This document shows positions 49,163 to 61,300 of a stretch of DNA of 64,000 nt, one piece after another. The position numbers and the translations under genes are program-made. Under the pieces are notes generated by a model that did no database searches, was not told where the DNA came from, and saw only the letters and a program-made list of their open reading frames with translations. The stretch lies in contig OZ234504.1 of NCBI GenBank assembly GCA_965153455.1, forward strand, positions 8,060,001-8,124,000, in the 5' to 3' direction. This stretch comes from Sphagnum compactum (taxonomy: Eukaryota; Bryophyta; Sphagnopsida; Sphagnales). The stretch's first letter is position 1. Every line of letters starts with the position of its first letter.

Positions 49163-50081
49163 AGACAAAGTTTCCCCTTGGTTCCTTATTGTTGTTTTTG
49201 CATCATGTAATGGACGGCAAGTGTGGGTGTTTCCACATGATGTACATGTACGGGGTGTAAGTAACAATAATAGACCCAAACACACATATACACACACTCA
49301 AGCGAATACTCACATAGCTGTCTTACATGGAGCAGCACAATGTATATAGGAGTGTCCAATGGGTTTATCGAGTTTAGAATATCAACATGGGTATTGGTTA
49401 AGGGTTTTTGCTTTGCAAAATTATCAATCCAAGTAAAGGGTACACATATTAAATAAAGAATTATCTTATTCAAGCTTTGCAAAATTATTGGGTCCATGTA
49501 GGGGTAAACTTAAATAAACAATAACCGTATTTATTTATGGGGGAAATGGTAAGGGTAAATATTTATCATTTACACTAAACGTTTACTATTTACCCTATGG
49601 ATACAAGCAAATAAAGAACAGGGTAAGTTGGAATTTATCATGATATTTGTACTTCAACTATGGCAAAAAATTGGCAAAGGCGTAAAACAATTAAGTAAGT
49701 TGCGAATTTGGCATTCACATGAGCATACATCATCCTTAAAAGGAAAATCTTAATAATACATAAGAAGAGATCCATCCTTACACAATTTTAATATTTTCAA
49801 AGGCGTTGCTACAATGGAAAAAATAAATAAAAATCGTAGCATGGGTGAGGATCTAAAGAAGTCCCAAGGGATTGAACTACAGTCTTTGCATGAGGTAAAA
49901 AAATTACTACATTAAATAGCAATAATAAAATTATATTATTTTACCAGTTAACCACTAGAAGTCCAATAAATCAATAAATGAACGCTACTAAATATCCAAA
50001 TCTTAAGGCTAAATCAGGGTACCGGAGTCCAAATTTAACATTTCCCGAGTTAAATATAACCATTAGAGGTAAGCCCACATC

Positions 50082-50102
50082 TCTCTCTCTCTCTCTCTCT
50101 CA
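50082..50102. repeat. (TC)n microsatellite
   Basis: About ten TC units in AT-rich intergenic DNA, upstream of the Helitron-like terminus. Confidence 0.85.
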
Positions 50103-50648
50103 CTGAAGGAGGTGAAGATTCCAATGTGAAAAGTGCCGGATCGCCACTAACAAAGAAAAAAGTTATCTATCAGCCAGTTAGGGTATATATTTAATCATGG
50201 TATTATTCACTACCAAATAGTTATGGAACTTACCCAGCCAACACCGAGATATATGAAACAAACATAAACAAAAGAACAGTAAAAACACAAAAACTATAAA
50301 AAAGGAATGGAAACAAATGAAACAAGGAAAGGGAAATACAGTAAAATCATTTTAAAAGAAAAAAAATTACAAAAAAGAAGAAACCAAATAAAGAGTAGAA
50401 AATAAGAAAAAATAAAACTTATAATAATGAAGAAAAACCCTACTTGAAAAAGAATGAGGTGTGTCTTCTTTCTCCAAACTTCAAACTTGCATCCAGATAA
50501 ACAAAAATACAAAAGTGAAAAAGAAACACTTTATTTTTATTATACAAAATAATAATAAAAACAAAAAACACATAAAAATAAAAAATAAAAAAGATAAAAG
50601 TTTTTAAAAAAAACTAAAACATGAACCAAACATTGTTGAAATAACACA

Positions 50649-50678
50649 CCTGTGCATTAGGCACGGGGTTCAAACTAG
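50649..50678 (+). mobile_element. Second Helitron-like 3' terminus
   Basis: A short hairpin (GTGC at 50652-50655, loop ATTAG, GCAC at 50661-50664) is followed by GGGG, seven bases, then CTAG (50675-50678) and a T. GGCACGGG, then 6-7 bases, then CTAGT is shared with the end of the element at 44327, so both probably belong to one family. I could not identify a matching 5' TC end upstream, so the length is unknown. Confidence 0.55.
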
Positions 50679-50741
50679 TATATAATATATATACTCTTTC
50701 GGGTATGTTTGTGCCGAATGTGAGAAATCCGCTCAATAAAA

Positions 50742-50770
50742 TGGGGGGGGGGGGGGGTGTGTGTGTGTGT
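50742..50770. repeat. Poly-G followed by (GT)n
   Basis: About 16 consecutive G, then six to seven GT units. It lies just beyond the Helitron-like terminus at 50678. Confidence 0.85.
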
Positions 50771-51113
50771 TTTGTGGTAGGCAAGGTTTCATTGGTGGTG
50801 GATGCCTCAATTATTTCCCTGACAATCTTAACTTTTTATTTTTCTTTCCTACTTTTTTTTTTTTTTGTTTTGTTTTCCAGTCCCATCCAGTGTCCAGCAG
50901 CTCGCTCGCGTGATGACACACATTGCTGTTCCTTTTTTTTTTGTCTTCTGTGCTCTGCGGAGATTGATAGGTAAATGCTTTGGGGGCCCACTTTATTTGT
51001 TGCTTCATTTCTTTCTTTCTTCCCAACTCATGCATATGCTCGAACCGACCGACCGATGGACCAGCTGGGCGAGCAAGCAAGCAATCAATAAGAGCAAAGT
51101 TTTTGGTACCCTC

Positions 51114-51317
51114 GCTTCAATAAGACTAGTGGCAATAACCAAATTTATTAGGTTCAATAAGACTAGTGGCAATTGCCAAATTTGGCAATAATTTTGGTTC
51201 AATAAGACTAGTGGCAATTGCCAAATTTGGCAATAATCTTGGTTCAATAAGACTAGTGGCAATTGCCAAATTTGGCAATAATCTTGGTTCAATAAGACTA
51301 GTGGCAATTGCCAAATT
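51114..51317. repeat. 45-bp tandem array built on palindromes
   Basis: Units of 45 bp start at 51151, 51196, 51241 and 51286 (last one partial), preceded by a diverged 37-bp unit at 51114. Each unit begins GGTTCAATAAGACTAGTGGC and includes the 10-bp palindrome GGCAATTGCC overlapping the 18-bp palindrome ATTGCCAAATTTGGCAAT. Because 45 is a multiple of three, a minus-strand frame stays open through the array with a 15-residue period; I regard that as a by-product. Confidence 0.92.
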
Positions 51318-51362
51318 GATGGAAACCCTGCCAATTTGTTTGTGAGATTGGTAGAGAGAAAG

Positions 51363-51387
51363 AGTGTGTGTGTGTGTGTGTGTGTGT
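51363..51387. repeat. (GT)n microsatellite
   Basis: About twelve GT units, just right of the 45-bp array and followed by (CT)n runs at about 51450-51477. Confidence 0.85.
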
Positions 51388-51690
51388 TTTGTTGTGATGG
51401 TGTGTAAGGATGTGAGAAAATAACCCTAAATAAATTATTTTTCAAAACTCTCTCTCTCTCTCTAGAGATCTCTCTCTCACAAGTGAGATCAATTATTTGT
51501 ACAATGGCTGGGCCCCTCAATGCAGCTAGCTGGCCCTTTCCCCCCCCTCGCTCTTGTGTTTTGGGGGGGGGGGGAGAGAGCGGGTGGGAACAACTGGTGG
51601 GTTCCAGAACCGACAGGAAAATAAATTATAATGTCCAACCCCACCAATCTTTACCTATTTTCCTAATGGTGAAAAGAACTTCCAAAGCAT

Positions 51691-51715
51691 TTGGGGGGGG
51701 GGGGGGGGGGGGGGG
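51691..51715. repeat. Long poly-G tract
   Basis: About 24 consecutive G on the plus strand, with other G-rich runs at 51564-51573 and 51719-51737. Runs this long are prone to sequencing and assembly length error. A similar G run followed by (GT)n lies at 50742-50770. Confidence 0.85.
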
Positions 51716-51779
51716 TGTTGGGGGAAAAAGGGGGGGAACAACAATTATTCATTGGTGAATGGTAATAATAATTGGACCC

Positions 51780-54700
51780 CCTTTTGCAGTTCTATAATGG
51801 CACCCATTTTGAACCAACCAGAATGAATATTGAAGATGAGAGGAATGGAATGGTGGGGGCTATGCTTTGTTTGATTGCAAGGGTTTTTTTGTTTTTGGGA
51901 AGGAGTTTATGGGGGCTATGCTTGGTTGTTTTCAGGCTTGTTAGTTAGTTCTTAGGGTTCCATTGCCATCCAAACTGGCCCCTGAAAAGGATCATCATCA
52001 CCTTCATTCAACCTTCTTCGAGTTCCTTCTTAAGTGAAAGCACTGGCATTAACAATTCTAGTGTATCTGGAGGGCATGTTACTAAGTGAAACTTTTCTTT
52101 CCTTTGCCCAAAGGGCTGGGCATTTTAAAAAGTTGAATGCACATATCCAAGTTCTTCCAAATTTTGTCTATCAAGTTATGCATTAGGTTTGGAAGGCTTT
52201 GTAAATTGTGGGTGGCAATCTTAAAAGGCGTAGTTGAATAATGACTAATGAATTTGAACCCCAACTCTTTTAGAGATGGGTTGATTTCATTTGAGCTGAT
52301 TAGCTTGTGAGGTGATTTTTAAAGAGTCTAATGGAACCTAACACTTAGAAGAAACCGATAGACTCATGGTTCAATATGACCAAGCCACAATAAATGATCT
52401 AGTCACCAGGTTCAAGGGGTTATTGGTTCAATTCATTTGCTTGTAGGCCTATCAAGTTTTAATATGTACTTGGCTTTATGTTATTGAAAACTTGAACTTC
52501 GTCCAAACATTCAAACTAGGTATTGTTTAAACACCATTATTCTATTGCTAGACGACTTGTTCTTGAATCATGTAACTAAAATTTAAATGTTCTTCCTAGC
52601 ATAATATGTAACCCAAATGAAGCTTAGATGAGTTCATTAAGTAAACTAGTCATCCAAAGTTGTATGAGCAAGCAAGTGTGGGGGCACGTATTGAATTTTG
52701 CTCCAAACCCCATGGGTATCAAACTTGTTCACATATATATAACAAGGGGTGAGATTGGCAAAAGAAAATTGGCACCTTGTTTCAAAACTCACAAATTTAT
52801 CACCTTATAGTGTTGCATCTCACAATTCTTGTGAGATTCACATAAATCATTCTTTCCTTGTCATAATCGTGCGTCAAGCAATGAAGGTGCATGCAAACTT
52901 TGTTGATTTTGAAGCAATTGCATTCAACAAGGGTGGGAGAATACTTGCAATCTTTAAGGTAATCCAATCGTGCAGGTGGGGAATACAGTTTTTTTGGCAA
53001 CATGTTTGGTCTTTTGCAACTTGTGCCCTTGCAATTGGGCGTTCACGTTGAAATGGAAAACATTTCTAGGACTCCTAAAATTTATTGAGGCCTAGAAAAT
53101 TGAACATGTTAAGTGAAGACCAACATGACTATAATTGAAACTTTTTAATTTAATTTCCATGCAACATGATATGACTTAACATGTATGTCAAACGGGGGAA
53201 CATTAAGAAAATGCCCAAACCTTGATTCATGATTGAAACTTGTGTAAACATATAATCAATTGATTATTAGGTAATTTTAATCTTTCCATTATTGTGTTTA
53301 AGCTTGTGTCAAAATTGTTATTCCATGATGCATTGACATTTCAAAGTGGCATTGCATTGTGTTACAATCAACAAATTGTAGCATTGTAAAATTATGTACA
53401 TCCTCCAAAAACTTGGACGCTTTGTGAAACTATGGTGAAAATTAGTCACCAATTGTGACTAGTTGCACTTTGAATTAGAGTTGTGGGCATTGCCTCCTTC
53501 ATGATACACAACAATTTATAAACACACCATATATATTTTAAGCATATTCTCATAATGAATTATAGGCACCTTATTTACATTTAAGTAAATTACATTTATT
53601 TATTTTCAATAAGTTGCACCTTATATTTTATTGCACACCATTTGGATTAAAATGGAAGTGACCTCTCTAGTAATCTTTCTACCTTTCATCTTTTTTTTGC
53701 ATGGATTTGGTAGGAAAAATGTTCATAATATGTTGGTTTGTTATTGGATCACACATTTAAGAGCCATGCACTTGGTCATGAGCAAGGTATGTGGGTTATG
53801 AAAATGTTGCACTCTAGTTGTTAAACATGATGAACAACTAATTGAAGCTTACAAGCCATTAATACCCAATGTGGTTGAATAGTCTCTAGAATATACCTGA
53901 AATCTAGATTACCAAGATTTGTTTTAGACCACATAAACAAATGCAAATATTTCAGAAAATCATGTGTCAAGAAAGTTATATGTGTTTTGTTGTTATTATG
54001 TTGATTCAAACAAGTGCAAGTATGTATTGACTTGGTGAAACATAAAATAACACAAATTTGACACCATTGATTTGTTAGCCAAATTGTTTTTTGACATTTG
54101 GCTAGCCATTGATCAAATTATTTTCTTCCATTGTTGAAATTTTGATCACATTTCATAGACGTGTTTTTAAACTAACAACTAAATATTAACTATTTGATCC
54201 ACCCAAAGATTCTAGAAACCTTCAGTTGACATCTAAATTTGTATGTGAGGTAGAATCAAAGTCAATATACGAACTTGATGCAAAAGTTGAGGATGATGTG
54301 GAGCACAAAGATGATTGTGATTTTCAATACAATCTTAAATTGCACAATTCTAGAAATTTGCAAGTGTTTACAACTTTCTAATTGCATGATTGTGATGTGC
54401 AATTGAAGATAAATTAGTGTTGTTGGTGTTGTGCTCATGAGTGTGGATGGTGATCATGAAACTACTTAACATGGGCTTTAACAACATGGTGCTTGATGGA
54501 TCAAACATTAGATATTTAAACATAAGACATGTCAAACATTGTACACATGTAATTATCATCATCCTGAGGTTCCACTATCTTTTATAACTTGTCATATTTC
54601 CTTGTATCCAAATGAAGACAATATGAATAATGGAAACTAAAAGATGTTGAATTGAAAATGGTTAAGCTTTCTAGGCATGTGAAAGAGAGTTGTATGGGTT

Positions 54701-55244
54701 GTGTGTGAACAAAGATGCCACACATCTAAAAGAGATGAATTGTGTTGGGATTGTTGTTGTGCGATGATTGGAGGGCATATGAAAGGCATAAAAGCTAGTT
54801 TATTATGTTTGATGAGAGGTGGGCATCTAGGAGTGATGAACTTTCAAAGATGGTTGTTATGTGATGGGTAGTGGCCACTTGAGAAAAATCTTAACTCTGC
54901 CTTGAATATTGTTATGTGATGCATGCATTTGACATTTAAGAGAACATTAGTTGAATTTTGTTTATAGTGTGTGATGAAAGGTGTACATATAAGAGAGTAG
55001 TTGGGAGTAAAGCCTTGTGTGTCATGGGGGGATAGAATAGAGGAAGTCTTACATGTAATGGAACTATATTTGACAAAATGCCATCGATTTAAATCAAGAG
55101 ATTCACCTCATTTCTTTGGTTAAGTAGAGGGGTTTAGTAAAGGATAGTTGTTGAATTGTTGTATTTGTTTTAACAAAGCTTGATATAGATGTGGGTGTTC
55201 TTCAAATCAAATTAAAGAAACCTGAATCATAAGCTCCAAATTTC
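51780..55244. other. AT-rich intergenic DNA
   Basis: The 52628-53051 frames and other short ones show no family features. Nothing recognised. Confidence 0.45.
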
Positions 55245-55572
55245 AAACTTTGGCCTTGCCGTTTACATTAAAAGGTATCTTAAGGCAAAAGAAGAGTAAT
55301 GAAAACTCAAGTATTTCACCATGCAAAAATGAAGTCTTCAAAAAATCCTCAAAAAGGAACCAAAATCATTCAAGATATTATAACTTTATAACTAATCTCA
55401 AGTTTCAACACAAGCCAAAATATCATCTCTCAAAAACCCTCATAATAAAAATAGACCTATTATTTATTATTACCTAGTAGGGGCCTATAAAAATCCCTTA
55501 AGCTACTATACTCTATAATGAATCTAAACACAATATCCTTGCCTACCATTGGTAGGACAATAAGGCCAACAA
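55245..55572 (-). repeat. LTR-like interspersed repeat, copy 4
   Basis: The fourth copy of the family seen at 232, 12850 and 48836. It keeps the GGCCTTATTG edge, the CCTAGTAGGGGCCTA-like segment (shared with copy 1) and the CTTAAGATACC-like end; beyond GGCAAGGCCA it departs from copies 2 and 3. The small plus-strand frame over it is translation of repeat. Confidence 0.75.
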
Positions 55573-57743
55573 ACCTAGGTTGAGGTTTTTAGGAGAAGTC
55601 CTTGGGGGTTGGAGGGATGGTACAGACTCCAAAGGCAAACCATGTTGTTGGGTCCATTATGATGGGGGGGGGAGCTCATAAGTGAGTGTTTCAGACCTTT
55701 TTTGCAAAGGTGCAAACACTGTGTCAATCAATCACACAATTGGTCCACAGAATACTACTACTACTCTGTCTTTGTTATACCCCAATCAATCATCAAGGTT
55801 GAAGGATCTTTCACCATCTTTCAAACACCAGATTCAGTCTCATGATCCATATAGGAGTCCAAGTATAATATGTTCAGTATCAAAGACAAGGTGATCCTCT
55901 TGCTTAATCTCTGTTTCATCCACAATCAAAGTGAGGGAAATTGGGTTATTGTTTCATGAAACTGGGTATCAGTTCAGAGTATATATGCAGGAGCCTATTC
56001 TGACAAGGCTTGATTCAACTAAGAATATGAGGGTCAATGCCCAGGTAATGCAAACTCAAAAGGGATGGTGATGAAATTCCCTCAGACCAATTAATTTAGG
56101 TGACAAAACTAGTTTGGTTCCTCATCCCCCTTTTCTTTACCTCTCTACTGTTTTCATCCTGACTTTTCATTTTGTCCCCAGTTTCCAGTACTCTCCTATT
56201 AGCCCCAGTTGGGAATACTTTATGGAAACTCTATTAATCCCCAAAGTTGTGAGTTGGGAAGAAACACAACAAAATTCCGGCCACAACATACCAGCCACAA
56301 ATTTGAGGTTTGGATCCTTCCATTTGCATCCTCCCATTGTCCAAATTAGAGTTGCTAGCCTTGAAGAGCTTAGAGATAGGCAACAACAGCTCATTGTGAA
56401 TTCCATTCAAACATGTCAAAAATTATCATATTGCATACTCAAATCAAAAGCTGCTGGACCCCATTTCCTTCAATGTTTGATTACTTGGGCATATACCTAT
56501 ATTGACAAACATGGATGGTACGTATGCTATGTTAACAACTAACAACCAATCACTAATAGCCATTTCTTTACCTCACATATAGTAGGTCGTATTTTTGCTT
56601 GCCTGAGGTCACTGTCTGGCTCCCTGATTTGGACACCCAAAGACGAAATTCTCCTTTGATTTTGAAGCAAACCAGAATCCTCTTACAAGTAAGAGATGCT
56701 CTTCAATAATTTGATAGCACTAGCTCAAGTTCAAAAAACACACATTCAGGTCAGGTTCATGTTAAGTCTGTACCATTGGGGTCAGGCATTGCATACTTGG
56801 TTTTTGTAGTTTGTGATGCAGCACAGGTTGCGATCATCCATAATGTGATTTAACCAAATTTGTTTACAATCTTGGTGATTCTGGCCCCCCCAAAAAAGTC
56901 TAAATTTGGCTATCAGAAACCCAGAAAAGCACTGATTTGTTTCCAGTTTGAAAAACAAACTCCTCAGACAAATCATCCCAATTTCCAAATTGCAGAATCC
57001 GGATCAGATTACAGCACCAAAAGGAATGACAGTATTTTTTATGGAATTACAAGGGAAAATATTCCAAAGTTCCAGATCCTTGCCAAAATCCACCCATTGC
57101 AGATCACACGTTTTCGTAAGAGTTCATCCACAATGGTTGGAGCTCAGTAGAGCAAAATAGAGCTAAACAGTTGCAAAAATACAAAGAAACTGTGACCCAC
57201 TAGGAGATGAAACTCACCACTTTATTGCACCGTGTTGCAATGGTGTTCTAATGTACCATGCATTCTCACATGCCCAGATGCCCAGATTCCTGGCAATGGA
57301 ATAAGAACACACTTGCTAATAGCAGATGAGATAAAAGAAGTAAAATTGATCAGGATCATGATACAGAGCAGAAATCAGTCGCTTCAAATAAGTTCTCCTT
57401 TCTTTTGATGCTCACTTTTCAAAGGTTTACAAATCTCTATAAACTGCCCAATTTGAAGACTGTCACCGGAATTGGGTAGAGCTTACTGATCTAACAAATT
57501 ATCAATTCAAATCACTAGCTTCACTGGATTAGATTTTAACCTTTAGTCTGTCTGCAAGCTGTCTTATCAGCTCACACAGACCACATTCCTATTGGACTCC
57601 CCTCTTTCTCTTGCTGCAATTATCTACCTTTGCAGGGAAAAAAAAAATGATATGTATTTTACAAAGATGTTACAGGGAGGGCTTCAAAACAACTATTCCT
57701 TTGGTTTTAAGGTCAGAGGTTTGTAAGAATATCAGTGAAAGGG
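55573..57743. other. 3' flank of POL2
   Basis: Holds a 142-codon plus-strand frame (56114-56542) with a hydrophobic start and no known domain. It overlaps minus-strand frames and may be chance. The POL2 3' UTR should occupy the right end on the minus strand. Confidence 0.4.
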
Positions 57744-58335
57744 TTAAGAGCAGGTAGGCAGGGACAACTCAAGAACCCAACTAACAACTTCTTGTAACAA
57801 GTTAAAACCATGGTAGATTGCAATGTTAAGGAACACGCGCATTCTTTCCAGGAAATCAGTGGCATTATCAGTGCATTTGAAGGCTCCTGCGCAAGAGCAT
57901 TGCTCTGCCAAGTGTGATGCTTTCACCTGATGACACCCAGCACCAGCACACATTAGGATATCTGATGGGGTACAGATGCTGCCTTGAAGCAGGACTGCCA
58001 GTGTCTTCTGCAAGACCTGACAGAGCAACTGACTGAAAGTGGTTTCAAATCTCATGTGTCCTATCCCTCACCTTCCTCCCTCCTGCCTCCTTTTCGGGTT
58101 CAAATTTGAACTAGTTCAAGGACTGATGATGCTATGGTGTACCTGGCAACATTTGGAGCAGACAAGATCCTGGAGATGGAAAAGACGTTCACGCTGACGA
58201 ACAATTTGGAGCAAAGTATTTTCAATCCATGAACGATCGTAAGGTTGACCACACTGAGGTATCACACACCGCCAATCATGTTCTAACAATGCAGCATCAC
58301 GACATAGATCCAGATCCCTACGATCATTACAATAG
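57744..58335 (-). other. POL2: CysA and CysB zinc/cluster module of POL2
   Basis: The last two exons carry the two four-cysteine motifs that end every eukaryotic Pol epsilon catalytic subunit. CysA is formed by ICSYC, which spans the 58884/58335 splice junction, and WRCVIPQC. CysB is formed by LVCSKC at the end of exon 58143-58335 and EQCSCAG in exon 57744-57926. All eight cysteines are present. In known Pol epsilon this region binds the B subunit (DPB2), so the copy looks able to assemble a holoenzyme. The protein ends about 45 residues after CysB, as in other eukaryotes. Confidence 0.9.
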
Positions 58336-61300
58336 CTGTTCCCATCCACACCCAGTATTCTCACCCAGTGTAAGTAACCATTTTTGGGCACACCCCCTTC
58401 CTCTTCAGTTGTTAAGCCTGTTTCACCATACCAGGGACCTTTTCCAAGGTGTCTGCAGAGAATACAAGCTTCTGTTCTTTGCATGCAAATCAACATCAAT
58501 AGACATTTGGCCAATTTTCAGTTTTTCAAATAGGGATACCAACTCTGGACATCCTGATTCCTGGGATCTGTGAGCTGTTGATTGAATGGTAATTGAACTT
58601 TGTCCCATTGGGTACACAAGGCTTAGCTTATGCATTGTACATATTGGACAGTTGGGTATCTGAGCTTGGACTGAATGTTGACCAATTTTAGCTTTCATTC
58701 CTCTCTGCAACATTAGTAAAAGCTACCATTGCCATCTTCAGCATGGATGCATCTTCAAAGAAAAAGCCTGCCTACCATCAGGTATAATAGGAGTTCAAAT
58801 TTTCAGAGGCACATAATCAAGACCTGGAGCAAAATTTCAAGAACACGTTTTGAAGTGACGACATGAGAGAAGAAAAAGCATACCTGCAAATGACATTGGG
58901 AAGGGTGAAAGACAGACATGGATCTTTGAATTCTGCCTCAGCAGAAAACTCACGGACATGTACCAATTTTAGCAAGTTCTTCCTCATAATCTGCAAATAC
59001 AAAAGTGCAGAAATTAATCATCTCCTTCCTCTACATAAGGCTTTCCAGATTTTGGGTCACACAAGCTTGTTGACTTGAAAGGCAAAAACAGGAAAATCTG
59101 AGAGCTGGTGGATATATAGCAGGAGAATTTGTCATCCTAAACAATTTCACTAAGCTAAGAGTCCTAAGAAACATGGCCACCTGATTGGGGTAGCACAAAA
59201 CTCATCTTTTATTGAGAGACCTGAATCTTTCCAAAATGAGAGAGCCAAAAGATCTGGACATACCAAGACATTGTGTTGGACACGGTTGTCAAGTGCAAGA
59301 ACTGCACACACATGCTTGATAAATTCAAGGGCAACATCCCCCATTACCAAGTGTGAGCCAGCCAGTTTTGGAAACTCACGGGCAAGTTGAAGCTCAGGAT
59401 CATCCACATCTATCCTTCTAGAAAGCATGTGCTTTTGCAAGTCCCTCACTATCCTCAATAATTTGTCTGTGAAGTAAGATGCAATCTGAAACAAACCCAT
59501 CACATGAACACATCCCATGCAATAATCAGGTCATGGTTTCATTTGGTGCTTGATGGACTTTCCTGGTTTGGGGGCTCAGAGTAGGCTGTAAGAGAGTTTG
59601 TACAATTCACTATGAACTTTGAAAGAGATTGCATGAGCTGCCTGTGAGCAGAAGTCAAAGAAATAGTAGGGAGTTTGACCTGATGTTTGAGATAAGCAGT
59701 CTCTTGTGCTTCAATGTCGGATGCAGCAGAGACTGTTACAGAGGGTGTGCAAAAATTGGACCCAGCAGCTAGAGCCTCAGCACGTTGGATAGCTTGCTCT
59801 TGTGAATGTTTCCAAGGGATGTAAACAAACTCAGATACAATCACCAGAAAGTAATCCTGCACACAATAGCAAGCTTGTTAATTATGTCTCAGTGTTAGGA
59901 TCATGTCTTTCAAACCTCAGGATCAAAAGGCACATATGAGAAAAAGACATTCTCTGAAAGGTACACTACACTATCTCCTGCCAGAGCATGTTTTACAAGT
60001 AAAGTTGTTCTATTGATCCAAGGAAGCACCAAAAGCAAACAAAACAAATCACTCCTCTTAAGAGCAATCCTCCTCAAGTTCAGCAAGTCTATACCCATTG
60101 TAACCCCCCCCACCCCCCCCCCTGCAATTGACTGGAACAATACCAGTGTGGCCTTGGGGAGATACTCAGCAATATTCCAGTTTGACACAATCTCAGTGGA
60201 CCCATTTCGTGTTGCGTCTTGGGAGGAGTCAGCAGTTTCTGCTGCATCCAATGGCGGGATATCTTTTGCTTGAACGCCTCCATAGTTATACTGCATCATA
60301 TCAAGGTGGAGAAACAGTGTAGAGTCAAGGACTTTCGAGGACTCTTCAAGGACTTTCAAACACTACCCACAATGCATTATTGATGAACAAGAGAAAGGAG
60401 GTTTTCATTTCCCATCTCTCCGGCTACAAAGGTGCAGACTTCTGAAGAGTTTATCTGACTGTATACACAACTCTACTTGTCTCTCCAGCTTGCAAAGGAG
60501 GAGCAACCCATAAAAGAGTTTATCTGACTATCTACACAACTCTAATACATCTTTACAAGAAAAAAGTAGTGAGGAGGAACTAACATGGAGTGCAAGACAT
60601 TCTACAGACAAAAATCAAGGAAGAAAAACTCATCATAATCCAATTGAAAAATTCACAGACCTGATCCATGAAAAGAAGTGAATGCCAATAAATCTTCGGC
60701 TCCAAGTCTATCCACTCAAACAGCTCCCTGCACAAAAAGGTCTCCCCTTACAACCCCGAGCAGCTTTGCCCAAGGAGGTTTTTGAACCACCAAACAAAGA
60801 ATTTCCCAAAAAGCTTGGGTCTCACCAAACAGCAATCCCACAGCAGCAAACTTCAGCTGCCATAGGATTGAAATGATTCCACAGGTCACATACCTTGTCT
60901 TTATGGTTTTAAGAAGGTATTCACAATAGCCTTGGGCAGCAGGGACCTGGAACTTTCCAGTAGCAATAATGATGCGAGAAAAATCAGCAAACACAATGGT
61001 TGCTCCCAGCTTCCGCAGCTCTGCAAGTAGCAATGCATACACTTTCTGCATGACCTGCACACTCAGCCAAAATTCTGAATTATGAGGTGGGAATTATTAG
61101 GTACATCCAGAAAACTGCAGGATGTTGATATTTCTGTTAGAACCAAGATACTCCTCTGCCAAAGATTTCTGAACAGAAATACACCATTGATCAACTCCCT
61201 TATTTCAGCAAAGCTTCAATCAATGACTTAGCAATAACTCTGCATGGAAGAAAGTATTCCACTGAAAGAAAACACCTTGTGAAGAATCCGGTGAAGTGCA

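Noticed and set aside
51005-51520. 171-codon minus-strand frame with a 15-residue repeat
   Set aside because: It stays open only because the 45-bp repeat is a multiple of three; no start context, splice partner or family support.
59539-59679. Continuation of the POL2 frame past 59680 ([14 protein letters not shown]...)
   Set aside because: It follows a GT donor, does not match Pol epsilon, and the next exon at 59485 resumes the conserved sequence in phase.
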